From contig CAVQOH010000006.1 of NCBI GenBank assembly GCA_963714405.1, positions 846,647 to 910,646 of the forward strand: 64,000 nucleotides of DNA, read 5' to 3'. The position numbers were made by a program, and so were the translations under genes. This DNA is from JAZGGS01 sp963714405. Lineage in GTDB: Bacteria; Bacteroidota; Ignavibacteria; Ignavibacteriales; Ignavibacteriaceae. The notes beneath the pieces were generated by a model. That model made no database searches, was not told the origin of the DNA, and saw nothing but the letters and a program-made list of their open reading frames with translations. Each line of letters opens with the position of its first letter. Positions within the stretch are counted from its first letter, which is position 1. Positions 36,943 to 46,274 of this stretch are shown one piece after another.

Positions 36943-37958
36943 ATGGAAAAAGTATTAGCAAAATGGTGGGAACCTACCGATGATGATAGAATACTCTGCA
37001 CACTTTGCCCGCGATACTGCAAAATCGGAGAAGGTCAGCCCGGGTTCTGTTTTATAAGACAAAACCATGGTGGTAAGTTATATACAATTGGATACGGAAG
37101 ACCAACCGGCTTTGCAATTGACCCGATTGAAAAAAAACCACTCAATCATTTTTTACCCGGTTCAACAATTTTAAGTTTTGGAACTGCAGGCTGCAATCTC
37201 GGCTGTAAATTCTGCCAGAACTGGTCAATGAGCAAAGCAAAGCTTGATGATCTAAATTCTCTCACTGCCTCACCTGAAGAAGTCGTGAGTCTTGCAAAGG
37301 AGTACGGAGCACCATCAATTGCATATACTTACAACGATCCTACAATTTTCGGTGAGTATGTAATTGATATTTCAAAAATTGCCACAGAAGGAGAATATAA
37401 AATCAGTAATGGTAACTGCTGGTTATATTGATAAAGAAGCACGAAAAGATGTTTATAAATACATTGATGCAGCAAATGTTGATCTAAAAGCTTTTACTGA
37501 AAGATTTTATCATAAGCTTACTTTTTCTCATTTAGATGATGTGCTCGATACACTTATCTGGCTAAAAAATGAAACCGATGTTTGGATTGAAATTACAACG
37601 CTTTTAATTCCCGATGAAAATGATTCTTCCGAAGAAATAAAAAAAGAGTGCGATTGGATTTTAGACAATTTAGGTGATACAGTGCCGCTTCACTTTACTG
37701 CATTCCATCCCGATTTTAAAATGAGGGATAAAGACTTAACTCCCGAACGAACATTTATCAAGAGCAAGAAAGATTGCATTAAGATCTGGAATTAAATATT
37801 GTTACGTTGGAAATGTACACCACACAGAAGGACAAACTACTTACTGCCCAAACTGCAAAGAAAAACTAATTAAAAGAAACTGGCATTCTGTTATTTCAAA
37901 CAATTTGATTAATGGTAAATGTAAAAAATGTGAAATTGAAATTGACGGTGTATTTTAA
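36943..37958 (+). CDS. amrS: AmmeMemoRadiSam-system radical SAM enzyme, two frameshifts
   Basis: A radical SAM protein of COG1180, about 338 residues after joining frames. The N-terminal cysteine region reads CTLCPRYCKIGEGQPGFC and the [4Fe-4S]/SAM motif is CNLGCKFCQNW. An indel near 37,395 separates this from the central part (SVMVTAGYIDKEARKDVYKY, VDLKAFTERFYHKLT). A second near 37,780 separates that from the C-terminal zinc-binding end, which contains CPNC and CKKC and stops at 37,958. The family resembles pyruvate formate-lyase activases and occurs with AMMECR1 and Memo homologues; neither partner is in the window, and the reaction is unknown. The indels look like sequencing errors. Confidence 0.87.
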
Positions 37959-38025
37959 ATTGTTCAAATTATAATTATGATTTCTTTTCATTAAATTTTT
38001 AATTCTATCTTATTTGAAGGACACT

Positions 38026-38802
38026 ATGAATAAACTTAAAAACAAGACCGTATTTATAACAGGTGCAACATCAGGAATTGGAAAAGCCTGCGCTGAAATT
38101 TTCGCAAAAGAAAAAACAAATTTAATTTTAACAGGAAGAAGAATTGAAAGATTAAAATCCCTCGCAAAAAGATTAGAGATGGAAAACGGTATAAGTATAA
38201 AGTGTATTAAACTTGATGTTAGAGATTATAATGAAGTAAAAAATGCTGTTATCTCGTTGGATAACAAATGGAATAAAATAGATATTTTAATTAACAATGC
38301 TGGTTTGGCAAGAGGTTTTAATAAAATTTACGATGGTAATAAATTGGATTGGGATGAAATGATTGATACAAATATTAAAGGATTGGCATATGTTAGCAGA
38401 CACGTTTTTCCATTAATGATTAAAAGAAAAAAGGGACACGTAATTAATATTGGATCAACTGCAGGACACGAAGTTTACCCAAACGGAAATGTTTATGCTG
38501 CTACAAAGTATGCTGTTAAAGCATTAACTCAATCAATCAGAATTGATGTGCTGGATAAAGGAATTAAAGTTAGCAGTGTTGATCCTGGAATGGTTGAAAC
38601 AGAATTTAGTCTGGTTCGATTTTGGGGAGATAAAAAAAAAGCAAATAAAGTTTATAACGGATTAAAACCTCTAACACCAGAAGATGTTGCTGAAGCAGTA
38701 TTATTCTGCGCAACAAGACCGGATAATGTAAATATTAACGAAGTTATTTTAACACCGCTTGCACAGGCATCATCAACGCAGGTGCATAGAGATAAGAATT
38801 AG
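38026..38802 (+). CDS. Short-chain dehydrogenase/reductase (YdfG-like)
   Basis: A classical SDR of about 258 residues that oxidises or reduces a hydroxyl/carbonyl with NAD(P). ATG at 38,026 is preferred over the in-frame TTG at 38,014 because AAGGA sits between them at the right distance. Motifs are TGATSGIGKA for the dinucleotide, TGRRIERL (arginines favour NADP), NNAG, the catalytic Ser in INIGSTAG and the YAATK tetrad Tyr/Lys. The whole matches the L-allo-threonine/serine dehydrogenase-like YdfG group. It overlaps the Sua5-type gene by four bases tail to tail. Confidence 0.92.
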   Translation: MNKLKNKTVFITGATSGIGKACAEIFAKEKTNLILTGRRIERLKSLAKRLEMENGISIKCIKLDVRDYNEVKNAVISLDNKWNKIDILINNAGLARGFNKIYDGNKLDWDEMIDTNIKGLAYVSRHVFPLMIKRKKGHVINIGSTAGHEVYPNGNVYAATKYAVKALTQSIRIDVLDKGIKVSSVDPGMVETEFSLVRFWGDKKKANKVYNGLKPLTPEDVAEAVLFCATRPDNVNINEVILTPLAQASSTQVHRDKN

Positions 38803-39410
38803 GTAAATAAACTTATATCTCCTGCACCTTTTCTTACTACAACTGGTTCTTCCTGGCTTAAATCAATTACACTTGATGGCTCCGCGCTGACACTTCCAAC
38901 AGAGAGCATTAAATCAACCTGTGTGTTAAAAATTGCTTTTATTTCTATCGGATCAAAAAGAACTTCTCCTTTCCGGTTTGTTGCACTTGTGCTTATTATA
39001 GGATTACCAAATTCTTCAGCAATTTTTAATGCTACAAAATGATCCGGAATTCGAATGCCAACGGTTTTTCTTTTACTCCACAATTTTTTGGGTACTGCTT
39101 TTGCAGCCGGAAAAATAAATGTGTAAGGTCCGGGCAACAGATGTTTCATAGTGCGGTAAGCATAATCAGATACTTTAGCATATTTTGAAATATCTTTTAG
39201 ATTAGGGCATATAAAACTTAATAGTTTTATTTCCGGATTATTTTTAATTTCCTGTACTCTATCAATCGCTTCTTTATTAAAAATATCACAGCCAATTCCA
39301 TAAACAGTATCAGTCGGATATATTATTACACCTCCTTCTTTCAGAACATTCACTGCTTTATTAATATATCTTAGCTGAGGATTATCGGGGTGTAATTCAT
39401 AAAATTCCAT
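38799..39410 (-). CDS. L-threonylcarbamoyladenylate synthase (Sua5/YciO/YrdC family)
   Basis: A 203-residue YrdC-domain protein. In the standard pathway the enzyme makes threonylcarbamoyl-AMP from Thr, bicarbonate and ATP for the t6A37 modification of tRNAs. Visible motifs are IIYPTDTVYGIGCD, the basic KL-x-S segment (EIKLLSFICPNLKDISKYA), LLPGPYTFIFPA, RKTVGIRIPDH, and PIISTSATNRKGE. Length fits the short TsaC/YciO type without the Sua5 extension; TsaC and YciO cannot be separated by reading. Upstream is the divergent rpmB gene. Confidence 0.88.
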   Translation of the reverse strand: MEFYELHPDNPQLRYINKAVNVLKEGGVIIYPTDTVYGIGCDIFNKEAIDRVQEIKNNPEIKLLSFICPNLKDISKYAKVSDYAYRTMKHLLPGPYTFIFPAAKAVPKKLWSKRKTVGIRIPDHFVALKIAEEFGNPIISTSATNRKGEVLFDPIEIKAIFNTQVDLMLSVGSVSAEPSSVIDLSQEEPVVVRKGAGDISLFT

Positions 39411-39652
39411 TAAAAGTCCTTTCAGAAAATATAATTGCCAATGACTATGTATATAATCATTGGCTTTTCAAGCATCTGGAAATGCTAAAAATACTAACTG
39501 CAAGATAGAAATGAATTTAATTTGTCAATCGATTTCAACAAAAAAATGTATTTTTTTTATCATTTTAGTTAAATAAAATTATTGATTTTCAGAAAAATTT
39601 GTATATTTATTGTCTATATTTTTGTTAAGGTAAGATTAATCAGGAGATTAAA

Positions 39653-39892
39653 ATGGCCAGAAAATGTCAGGTTACAGGGATTGGACCAAAAGCCGGAAAC
39701 AGTATTTCACATGCACATAACAAAACAAAAAGAAGATTTTTACCAAACCTTCAAAAGAAGAAAATTTGGGTTCAGGAATTAAACAGGTATGTAACATTCA
39801 AACTTTCTACAAGCGCAATAAAAACTATTAATAAAAACGGAACTGCTCAAATTGCAAAAATGATTAAAGAAGGCAAAATTAAAGTTCATTAA
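39653..39892 (+). CDS. rpmB: 50S ribosomal protein bL28
   Basis: A 79-residue basic protein of the large ribosomal subunit. MARKCQVTGIGPKAGNSISH and AHNKTKRRFLPNLQKKKI are diagnostic of L28, and no zinc-type Cys set is present beyond one Cys. CAGGAG lies eight bases before the ATG. The 240-base divergent gap upstream is AT-rich and contains TATATTTATTG near 39,600, a near match to the -7 element. A strong intrinsic terminator follows 20 bases after the stop codon, so it is monocistronic. Confidence 0.96.
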   Translation: MARKCQVTGIGPKAGNSISHAHNKTKRRFLPNLQKKKIWVQELNRYVTFKLSTSAIKTINKNGTAQIAKMIKEGKIKVH

Positions 39893-39912
39893 ATTTATTT
39901 AATGTTTAAAAT

Positions 39913-39943
39913 AAAAAAGGGAAGCAAATGCTTCCCTTTTTTT
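39913..39943. terminator. Strong bidirectional intrinsic terminator between rpmB and rplI
   Basis: GGGAAGC and GCTTCCC pair perfectly around AAAT, with a run of A on the left and seven T on the right, so it works in both directions. It ends rpmB on the plus strand and the rpsF-ssb-rpsR-rplI operon on the minus strand. Confidence 0.92.
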
Positions 39944-39963
39944 GTTTAAACTTAATTATTTTT

Positions 39964-40408
39964 CTACTCTCTAACCACCCAAACTTTAATTTTTGTACTC
40001 ACACTTGGATGAAGTTTAATATTACACTGTAAATTCCCAGGGTTTTTATTGACTCTTCAATTTCAATTTTTCGTTTATCAATTTCGTAACCTTTTTCTTT
40101 TAAAGCATCAGAAATCATTTGAGTAGTTACTGATCCGAAATATTTTATCTTCTTCACCAACCTGAACAGGAATAGTAATAGAAATTTTTTCAAGTTCAGC
40201 TGCTAATTTCTCAGCACCACTTAACTGTTGTTCTGTTTTTTTAGCAGCATTTTGTTTTTCTTCTTCAAGTGCACTAATATTACCATCTTAGCGCAGTGTA
40301 TGCAATTTTATGGGGAAGAAGATAGTTTCTTGCATAACCATTTTTAACTTCAACAACATCGCCAATTTGGCCTAGTGGTTCGAAGTTTTGTCTTAATATT
40401 ACTTTCAT
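39964..40408 (-). CDS. rplI: 50S ribosomal protein bL9, several frameshifts
   Basis: Large-subunit protein L9, readable as a near-complete ~148-residue product in pieces. From ATG at 40,408 it begins MKVILRQNFEPLGQIGDVVE with NGYARNYLLP, the L9 signature. The frame is lost near 40,285 (TALRW stop) and resumes as the helical linker with ALEEEKQNAAKKTEQQL and EKLAAELEKISITIPVQVGEEDKIF. It shifts again near 40,150 into GSVTTQMISDALKEKGYEID and near 40,020 into HPSVSTKIKVWVVRE before the stop at 39,964. An essential-class ribosomal gene with three breaks in 445 bases points to consensus error, not a pseudogene. Confidence 0.88.
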
Positions 40409-40430
40409 CTTTATCTCCTGATTTTACAAT

Positions 40431-40661
40431 CTATCTGACCGTATCAGAGACATAGGGCAGTAAAGCCATATGCCTTGCACTTTTAATTGCAAGTGATAAT
40501 TGTCTCTGATATTTTGCACTTGTTCCCGTTATTCTTTTAGGAATTATTTTTCCCTGTTCCGTAGTATATTTTTACAGCAGTTTTACATTTTTATAATCAA
40601 TGTACTTGATATTATTTTGTGTAAACCTGCAAATCTTTTTTGCTTTAATTTCCTTTTTCAT
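40431..40661 (-). CDS. rpsR: 30S ribosomal protein bS18, with an in-frame TAA
   Basis: Small-subunit protein S18 (76 codons). From ATG at 40,661 it reads MKKEIKAKKICRFTQNNIKY, IDYKNVKLL, then TAA, then in the same frame KYTTEQGKIIPKRITGTSAK and YQRQLSLAIKSARHMALLPY up to the true stop at 40,431. The KLLKKYTTE-type consensus shows that TAA stands where AAA (Lys) is expected, so a single base differs. S18 is essential and single copy, so a base-call error is the most likely cause. It overlaps the acidic tail of ssb and precedes rplI by 22 bases. Confidence 0.9.
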
Positions 40662-41164
40662 TTTCTTCACTTCCGTTTTTAATTAAATCAGATTCTTCAT
40701 TTGATAAAAATTTATCAAAAGAATCTTCTGTATAATCATTTGAATCTTCATCTAGCAACATATCATTTGTTCATTTTCATCAAAGGACATTATCAGTTTC
40801 GGTATCTATAAACTTTGCCTCTTTTATTAAGAAATTGAATTCTTCTTGCTTTAATTTCAACGATACTTCTGTTGTGTCCATCATCTGATTTCCAGCTTCT
40901 GCTTTGCAGCTCCCCATCAACTAAAACTGCAGAACCTTTTTTTAATCTGTCTCTGCAACTCTCAGCTAATTTATTCCAAGCAACAATTCCAACATAACAA
41001 ACATCTTCCTGCCATTGATTGGAACTGTCTTTATATTTTCTGTTTGATGCTAGTGAAAAATTTACTACGGGTGTTTGGTTTGTTGTTTGCCTAAAGATAG
41101 GATCCTTAGTTAAATTTCCAGCAACAATTACATAATTTATTTCCGGCATTTTCAAATCAGCCAT
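40645..41164 (-). CDS. ssb: Single-stranded DNA-binding protein, frameshifted tail
   Basis: An OB-fold protein that coats single-stranded DNA in replication and repair. From ATG at 41,164, preceded by GGAGG, the core reads PEINYVIVAGNLTKDPIFRQ, PVVNFSLASNRKY, GIVAWNKLAESCRDRLKKG and ALV-type strands (SAVLVDGELQSRSW). The frame breaks after FLNKRGK near 40,805. Adjacent frames continue with an acidic tail (DTETDNV, then LLDEDSNDYTEDSFDKF) needing at least two further indels. The stop in the last frame is at 40,645. No terminal DDDIPF-type tip is readable there; with so many breaks that absence is not reliable. The position between rpsF and rpsR is the classic one. Confidence 0.88.
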
Positions 41165-41190
41165 ATTTTAATCCTCCATACTATCATAAA

Positions 41191-41633
41191 TTATTTAATG
41201 TTCTCAGATTCTCTATTTGATTCTTCATTATTCTCTTCACCTGATTCTTTCTTCAACTAGCAGGTTCACTTGGACTACTTCCTCCGCTAACAACAGCTGC
41301 TTCTTGTGATTCTTTGTTTTTTTCAAGTTGCTCCAATGCATCATTACTTAAGTTTAATGGTAAGATACCTTAAAATATTCTCATCAAGTCTGAAATAATC
41401 TTTCAAGTTTGGAAATTAAATCAGGCGGGGAATTAAATCTGAAAATAACATAGTAACCAATTTTACTTTTTTTAACCGTATAAGCCAGTCTTTTTCTTCC
41501 CCAATCTTCAACCTCTTTATTCGCCCCCATTGGTAGTAATGGTTTCTTTAATCCGGTTTAATAATCTACCAATTTGTTCATCTTCTAATGCAGCATTTAT
41601 TAGAACAGCACTTTCATAGACTTGTGTCTTCAT
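41191..41633 (-). CDS. rpsF: 30S ribosomal protein bS6 with long acidic C-terminus, several frameshifts
   Basis: Small-subunit protein S6. ATG at 41,633 (or TTG one codon earlier) follows GGGAGGTGAT, a near-perfect ribosome-binding site. Pieces in order are MKTQVYESAVLINAALEDEQ, IKETITTNGG, then after an indel EVEDWGRKRLAYTVKKSKIG and YYVIFRFNSPPDLISKLERL, then LDENILRYLTIKLK. A Glu/Ser-rich tail ends ESENIK at 41,191. Breaks lie near 41,528, 41,395 and 41,365, with more in the tail. The acidic extension of about 45 residues resembles those of some Bacteroidota/Chlorobi S6 proteins. It is the first gene of the rpsF-ssb-rpsR-rplI operon. Confidence 0.87.
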
Positions 41634-41726
41634 CAATAGTCTATCACCTCCCTATGGTCAATTAGGCCCTCATTATAGAAATAAGAGCAGGGTTGATAAA
41701 TAATTTTATTTAAAATGTTGCAAAAT

Positions 41727-43912
41727 TTATTTAATTATCGGCGCAATAACAAGTGCAATTACTGCCATTAACTTAATTAGAATATTTAATGATGGCCCGG
41801 AAGTATCTTTAAATGGATCACCAACAGTATCTCCAACAACAGCAGCTTTATGCGGCTCTGAGCCCTTCCATAGTGCGTCCCATCAATTTCAATACCTTCT
41901 TCAAACATTTTTTTTGCATTATCCCAAGCACCACCTGCATTGGATTGAAAAATTGCCATTAGAACACCTGTAACTGTAACTCCTGCTAGTAATCCTCCCA
42001 ACATTTCTGCACCACCGAGTAAACCAATTAAAACAGGCGAAAGGACAGCTAGTAATCCCGGTAGTACCATTTTTCTAATTGCTGCTTGTGTAGAAATTTC
42101 TACACATTTACCATATTCTGCTGAACCATCAGCTAGTTTAAATGTTTCAGCATCGTCTTTGGACCACTCAGTTATTTCTTTTCCTTCATTTTTTTTCATT
42201 ATTTCTAATGCTTTCCTGAGCGCAGGAATTGTTTTAAATTGTCTTCTAACTTCTTCAATCATAGCCATTGCGGCTTTACCAACCGCACTCATTGCAAGTG
42301 CCGAAAAAAGAAAAGGCAGCATTGCACCCAAAAGTAATCCTGCCATTACATGAGCTTTTGATATATCAATAGATTTAATACTTGCAGAAGTCATATAAGC
42401 ACCAAATAATGCCAGAGCAGTAAGTGCAGCTGATCCTATTGCAAAACCTTTTCCAATTGCTGCTGTTGTATTTCCTACTGCATCCAGTTTATCTGTTCGT
42501 TGTCTAACTTCTTTCGGAAGTTCAGACATTTCAGCAATTCCACCCGCATTATCTGAGATAGGACCGTATGCATCAACAGCAAGCTGAATACCTGTATTTG
42601 AAAGCATTCCAACTGCAGCAATAGCAATACCATATAATCCTCCAAGTGCAAATGCAGACAAAATTGAAGCAGCTAAAATAATAATTGGCAGAGCGGTTGA
42701 AATCATACCAGTACTAAGGCCAGAGATGATATTTGTTGCTGCACCTGTTAGTGATTGCCTTGCAATTGCTCTTACAGGACGTTTACCAAGACCAGTAAAA
42801 TATTCAGTAATAAGACCAATAAGAACTCCTGCAACTAAACCTATAACAGTAGAAAGAAATATATTAGTTGAAGTGATTGTATATGTTTCTCCGTATAAAG
42901 GATCGTTAAAAACCCACTCAGAAGGTAGAACCCAATTAATAATAAAATACAGAGCAATAATCATCAGAAAGGAAGATCCAAATTCACCAAGGTTTAGTGC
43001 TTTTTGCGGATCACCACCTTCTTTAACCCTAACGAAAAGTGTTCCAATGATTGACATTACAATACCAATTCCAGCAACAATAAGCGGGAGAATGACAGCC
43101 CCTAACCCATTAAACTTATCGGCAAATTCAGGAATACCAAAAAATGCGGCTCCAAGCACCATTGTTCCAATTATTGATCCCACATAGGATTCAAACAGAT
43201 CTGCACCCATACCTGCAACATCACCAACATTATCGCCAACATTATCAGCAATTGTAGCAGGATTCAAAGGATGATCTTCGGGAATTCCTGCTTCAACTTT
43301 TCCAACAAGATCTGCTCCAACATCAGCAGCTTTTGTATAAATACCTCCACCAACACGTGCAAACAAGGCAATCGATGAAGCTCCGAAAGAAAAACCTGTT
43401 AATATTGTTATTACTCTATTTAAATCCTCAATCCTATCAACTCCAAACATATTTGCATAAAATACAAAAAGTGCCCCTAATCCAAGAACTCCTAAACCAA
43501 CAACTGCTAGACCCATTACTGAACCACCAGCAAATGCAATTTCCAGAGCTTTGCCAAGACTAATCCTTGCAGCATTCGTTGTTCTTACATTTGCTTTTGT
43601 CGCTACTTTCATTCCAATAAAACCCGCCATGGCAGAACAAAAAGCTCCAACAAGAAATGATACGGCAATTAGTGGTGATGAGTCTTCAGTATTAGCGCTA
43701 ACGGCAAGTAAAATCGCTACAGATATAACAAAAATTGATAGAACTTTGTATTCAGCTTTAAGAAAAGCCATTGCACCTTCTGTAATATGTGTGGCAATTT
43801 TTTTCATCTTATCGGTGCCAGCATCTTGTTTTGAAACCCAACCTGATTTAAAGAATGTAAAAAGAAGTGCCAATATTCCAGCTAATGGTACAATATAGAA
43901 AAGGGTATGCAT
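41727..43912 (-). CDS. hppA: Membrane-bound ion-translocating pyrophosphatase, C-terminal frameshift
   Basis: A many-spanning integral membrane enzyme (about 725 residues) that couples pyrophosphate hydrolysis to H+ and/or Na+ pumping. The substrate site reads GIYTKAADVGADLVGKVEAG and NPATIADNVGDNVGDVAGMG. GNTTAAIGKGFAIGSA carries Ala where K+-independent enzymes have Lys, marking the K+-dependent class. An indel at about 41,865 ends the main frame. The next frame continues SEPHKAAVVGDTVGDPFKDT and SGPSLNILIKLMAV to the stop at 41,727, which is the expected conserved C-terminus. It sits between pth and rpsF in an otherwise translational cluster. Confidence 0.94.
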
Positions 43913-43953
43913 AAAAATCTCCGGATTCCTTTTGAATTAAATAATATTAGATT

Positions 43954-44529
43954 TTAGTCTTTAAAAATTTTGCTATTAGCTTCCAACATTTTTGTTGCAC
44001 CCCCAATTATAAATTCGCTAATTAGATAAGAGCAGTTCTTAAATACATTCTTAAGCAATGGTTCATCATCATAATCAAAATCTGTAAGTACATATTCTTT
44101 TAAAACTTGTGTATTATTTTTTTTCCCAACTCCAATCTTAATTCTGGGAAAATGAATTGTATTAAGGTGATAAATTATAGAACTGAGTCCATTGTGTCCA
44201 CCATCCCCACCTGAAAGTTTAACCTTAAAAGAACCAACATCTAGGTAAACATCATCATGAAGTACTAGAACATTCTCTACAGAAATTTCAAAATTTTCAA
44301 TTAATTCCTTAACAGCAATTCCACTTTTATTTACATAAGTAGTTGGTTTTATTAAAACATACCTTGCCTGATCAATCTCGCCGTTTGCCTGGTAAAAGCT
44401 GTGCTTAGATGGGATAAATTTATTGGAGTTTGATTTTGCAAAATAATCTACTAGCAGGAAACCGGCATTGTGTTTGTTAAAACTGTAAATGCTGCCAGGA
44501 TTTCCAATTCCTATAATAACCTTCACCAA
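43954..44529 (-). CDS. pth: Peptidyl-tRNA hydrolase
   Basis: A 191-residue cytoplasmic enzyme that releases peptides from prematurely dropped peptidyl-tRNA. It begins VKVIIGIGNPGSIYSFNKHN with the catalytic His in KHNAGF. The conserved Asp follows in VLVLHDDVYLDVGSFKVK, and GGDGGHNGLSSI is the family's second signature. It starts two bases after the rplY stop codon, the common rplY-pth pairing, and lies 41 bases ahead of hppA. The frame is intact. Confidence 0.96.
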   Translation of the reverse strand: MVKVIIGIGNPGSIYSFNKHNAGFLLVDYFAKSNSNKFIPSKHSFYQANGEIDQARYVLIKPTTYVNKSGIAVKELIENFEISVENVLVLHDDVYLDVGSFKVKLSGGDGGHNGLSSIIYHLNTIHFPRIKIGVGKKNNTQVLKEYVLTDFDYDDEPLLKNVFKNCSYLISEFIIGGATKMLEANSKIFKD

Positions 44530-44531
44530 TA

Positions 44532-45191
44532 TCAGGATTCTTTATCTTCTTCTTCCTCAGATTTGCCTTTTCCAATAACTTCAGGTTCTGCTGGTTCTTC
44601 TCCTTCTTCCAATTCAGCTTCAGCCTCAACAACCTCTTCAACAACTTTTTGATGTGTTACGGCAACAACAATAGCATTGGCTGGATTTAGTAAAGTTAAG
44701 TTTTCAACATTCAGTTCTGAAACATGAACCGAATCACCAATAGCAAGCCCTGAAATATCAATCTCTATGTGTTCAGGAATGTCCTTTGGTAAACATTCAA
44801 CATCAAGTTTATGAAGTAAATGCTGTAATAATCCACCTTCTTTTAAGCCAACTGCACTACCTTTTAATTGTACTGGAATTTCTAATTGAATTTTTTCGCC
44901 TCTTGTGAGACCTAAAAGATCAAAGTGAACAATTTCATCAGTTACCGGATCGAATTGAATATCTTTAATAATACATTCTAATTCTTCCTGTCCTTCAATC
45001 TTCAACGAAATTAAATGAGTCTTAGAAGTAAATACCATTGGACGAATCTTTTTTTCCGAAACATCCACAGGAATTGCTTCTGAATGTCTGGAATAAAAAA
45101 TACCGGGCACTCTGCCTTCCCTTCTTAGCTTGTTTCTGGCAGCTTTGCTTATATCATTTCTTTTATTAGCTTCTAAAGTTACTGTTTCCAT
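44532..45191 (-). CDS. rplY: 50S ribosomal protein bL25 (CTC form)
   Basis: A 219-residue protein that binds 5S rRNA, in the long TL5/CTC form with an added C-terminal beta domain. It begins VTLEANKRNDISKAARNKLR then REGRVPGIFYSRH, the L25 signature. The second domain includes EELECIIKDIQFDPVTDEIV and HFDLLGLTRGEKI. The last ~30 residues are almost wholly acidic (EAEAELEEGEEPAEPE), a disordered tail common in this lineage. It lies between prs (19 bases upstream) and pth (two bases downstream), forming one operon with them. Confidence 0.95.
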   Translation of the reverse strand: METVTLEANKRNDISKAARNKLRREGRVPGIFYSRHSEAIPVDVSEKKIRPMVFTSKTHLISLKIEGQEELECIIKDIQFDPVTDEIVHFDLLGLTRGEKIQLEIPVQLKGSAVGLKEGGLLQHLLHKLDVECLPKDIPEHIEIDISGLAIGDSVHVSELNVENLTLLNPANAIVVAVTHQKVVEEVVEAEAELEEGEEPAEPEVIGKGKSEEEEDKES

Positions 45192-45209
45192 TAATTCTCC
45201 AAATGTAAA

Positions 45210-46157
45210 TTAACTTTTATCAACATTAAATAACGAACTGATTGACTCGTTATTAAATGTTCTTCGTATCGCTTCTGCAAACAAATCTGCTGCCGATACT
45301 ACTTTTATTTTATCTGATTTACCCTTGCCTTCAATGTTAATTGTATCTGTGACAAATAACCTTGAAAGGTTTGAATTATTTATTCTATTTATTGCCTCTC
45401 CGGAAAGAAGAGGATGTGTTACAGCTCCGTAAATATGACTTGCACCTTTATCTTTTAACGCCTCAACTGCACCTACAAATGTACCTGCGGTATCAATTAA
45501 ATCATCCACTATTAACACTTCTTTGTCTTTAACATCGCCAATAATGTGTACAATTTCCGCAACATTTTGTTTCGGGCTTCGTTTATCAATTACAACAAGT
45601 GAGCTATGCAGAAGTTTAGCATATGCTCTGGCCAGTTTTATTCCGCCAACATCAGGTGAAACAATTGCCAAATTATCTTGCAGATGATCAAACTGATCAT
45701 GAAAGACAGAAGAACCATACAAGTGATCAAATGGAATATCAAAAAATCCCTGTATCTGAGGAGCATGAAGATCCATAGTAATTACTCTATCGGCTCCTGC
45801 AACCGTTATAAGATTTGCCATTAGTTTAGAAGTAATAGCAACTCTCGGTTGATCCTTTCTGTCTTGTCGTGCATAGCCAAAATAAGGTATTACAGCGGTG
45901 ATTTGATTTGCTGAAGCACGACTGGCAGCATCAATCATAATTAACAATTCAAGAAGATTCTCCGCTGGCGGCTCTGTAGATTGAATGATAAAAACATCCA
46001 TACCACGTATGTTTTCGCCATATTTAACCCAAATCTCGCCATCACTAAACTTTTTAAGCTCAACCGAACCTAATGGTTTACCTAATTTTTGAGAAATCTT
46101 ATTTGCGAGAGGAAGGTTTGAGCTTCCTGAAAAGATCATATAATCAGATGTTGCCAT
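45210..46157 (-). CDS. prs: Ribose-phosphate pyrophosphokinase
   Basis: A 315-residue enzyme that makes PRPP from ribose 5-phosphate and ATP for nucleotide, His and Trp synthesis. Motifs are IFSGSSNLPLANKISQKLG, FSDGEIWVKYGENIRG, the ATP loop with YFGYARQDRKD, the metal-binding VITMDLHAPQIQGFFDIP, and the PRPP-binding loop VLIVDDLIDTAGT. Length and motifs are those of class I enzymes. It is the first gene of the prs-rplY-pth operon; the 117-base upstream gap is A-rich and shows no recognisable element. Confidence 0.97.
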   Translation of the reverse strand: MATSDYMIFSGSSNLPLANKISQKLGKPLGSVELKKFSDGEIWVKYGENIRGMDVFIIQSTEPPAENLLELLIMIDAASRASANQITAVIPYFGYARQDRKDQPRVAITSKLMANLITVAGADRVITMDLHAPQIQGFFDIPFDHLYGSSVFHDQFDHLQDNLAIVSPDVGGIKLARAYAKLLHSSLVVIDKRSPKQNVAEIVHIIGDVKDKEVLIVDDLIDTAGTFVGAVEALKDKGASHIYGAVTHPLLSGEAINRINNSNLSRLFVTDTINIEGKGKSDKIKVVSAADLFAEAIRRTFNNESISSLFNVDKS

Positions 46158-46274
46158 AACAGCTAAAATTACTGTATTTATTAAAAAATAGAAGCCAAAT
46201 ATAAAAAATTCACTAGGTTAAAACAAAAAAAATCCTTGAGAAAAAATTTCAAAATTACTTATTACAGCATAATT

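Noticed and set aside
40431..40661. In-frame TAA in rpsR considered as evidence of an alternative genetic code
   Set aside because: TAA is used as the normal stop codon by many intact genes in the window, and this stretch is full of other errors.
39964..41633. Fragmented ribosomal genes considered as true pseudogenes or programmed frameshifts
   Set aside because: The genes are essential or core, all product segments are present and in order, and no slippery sequence with a downstream structure recurs at the breaks.
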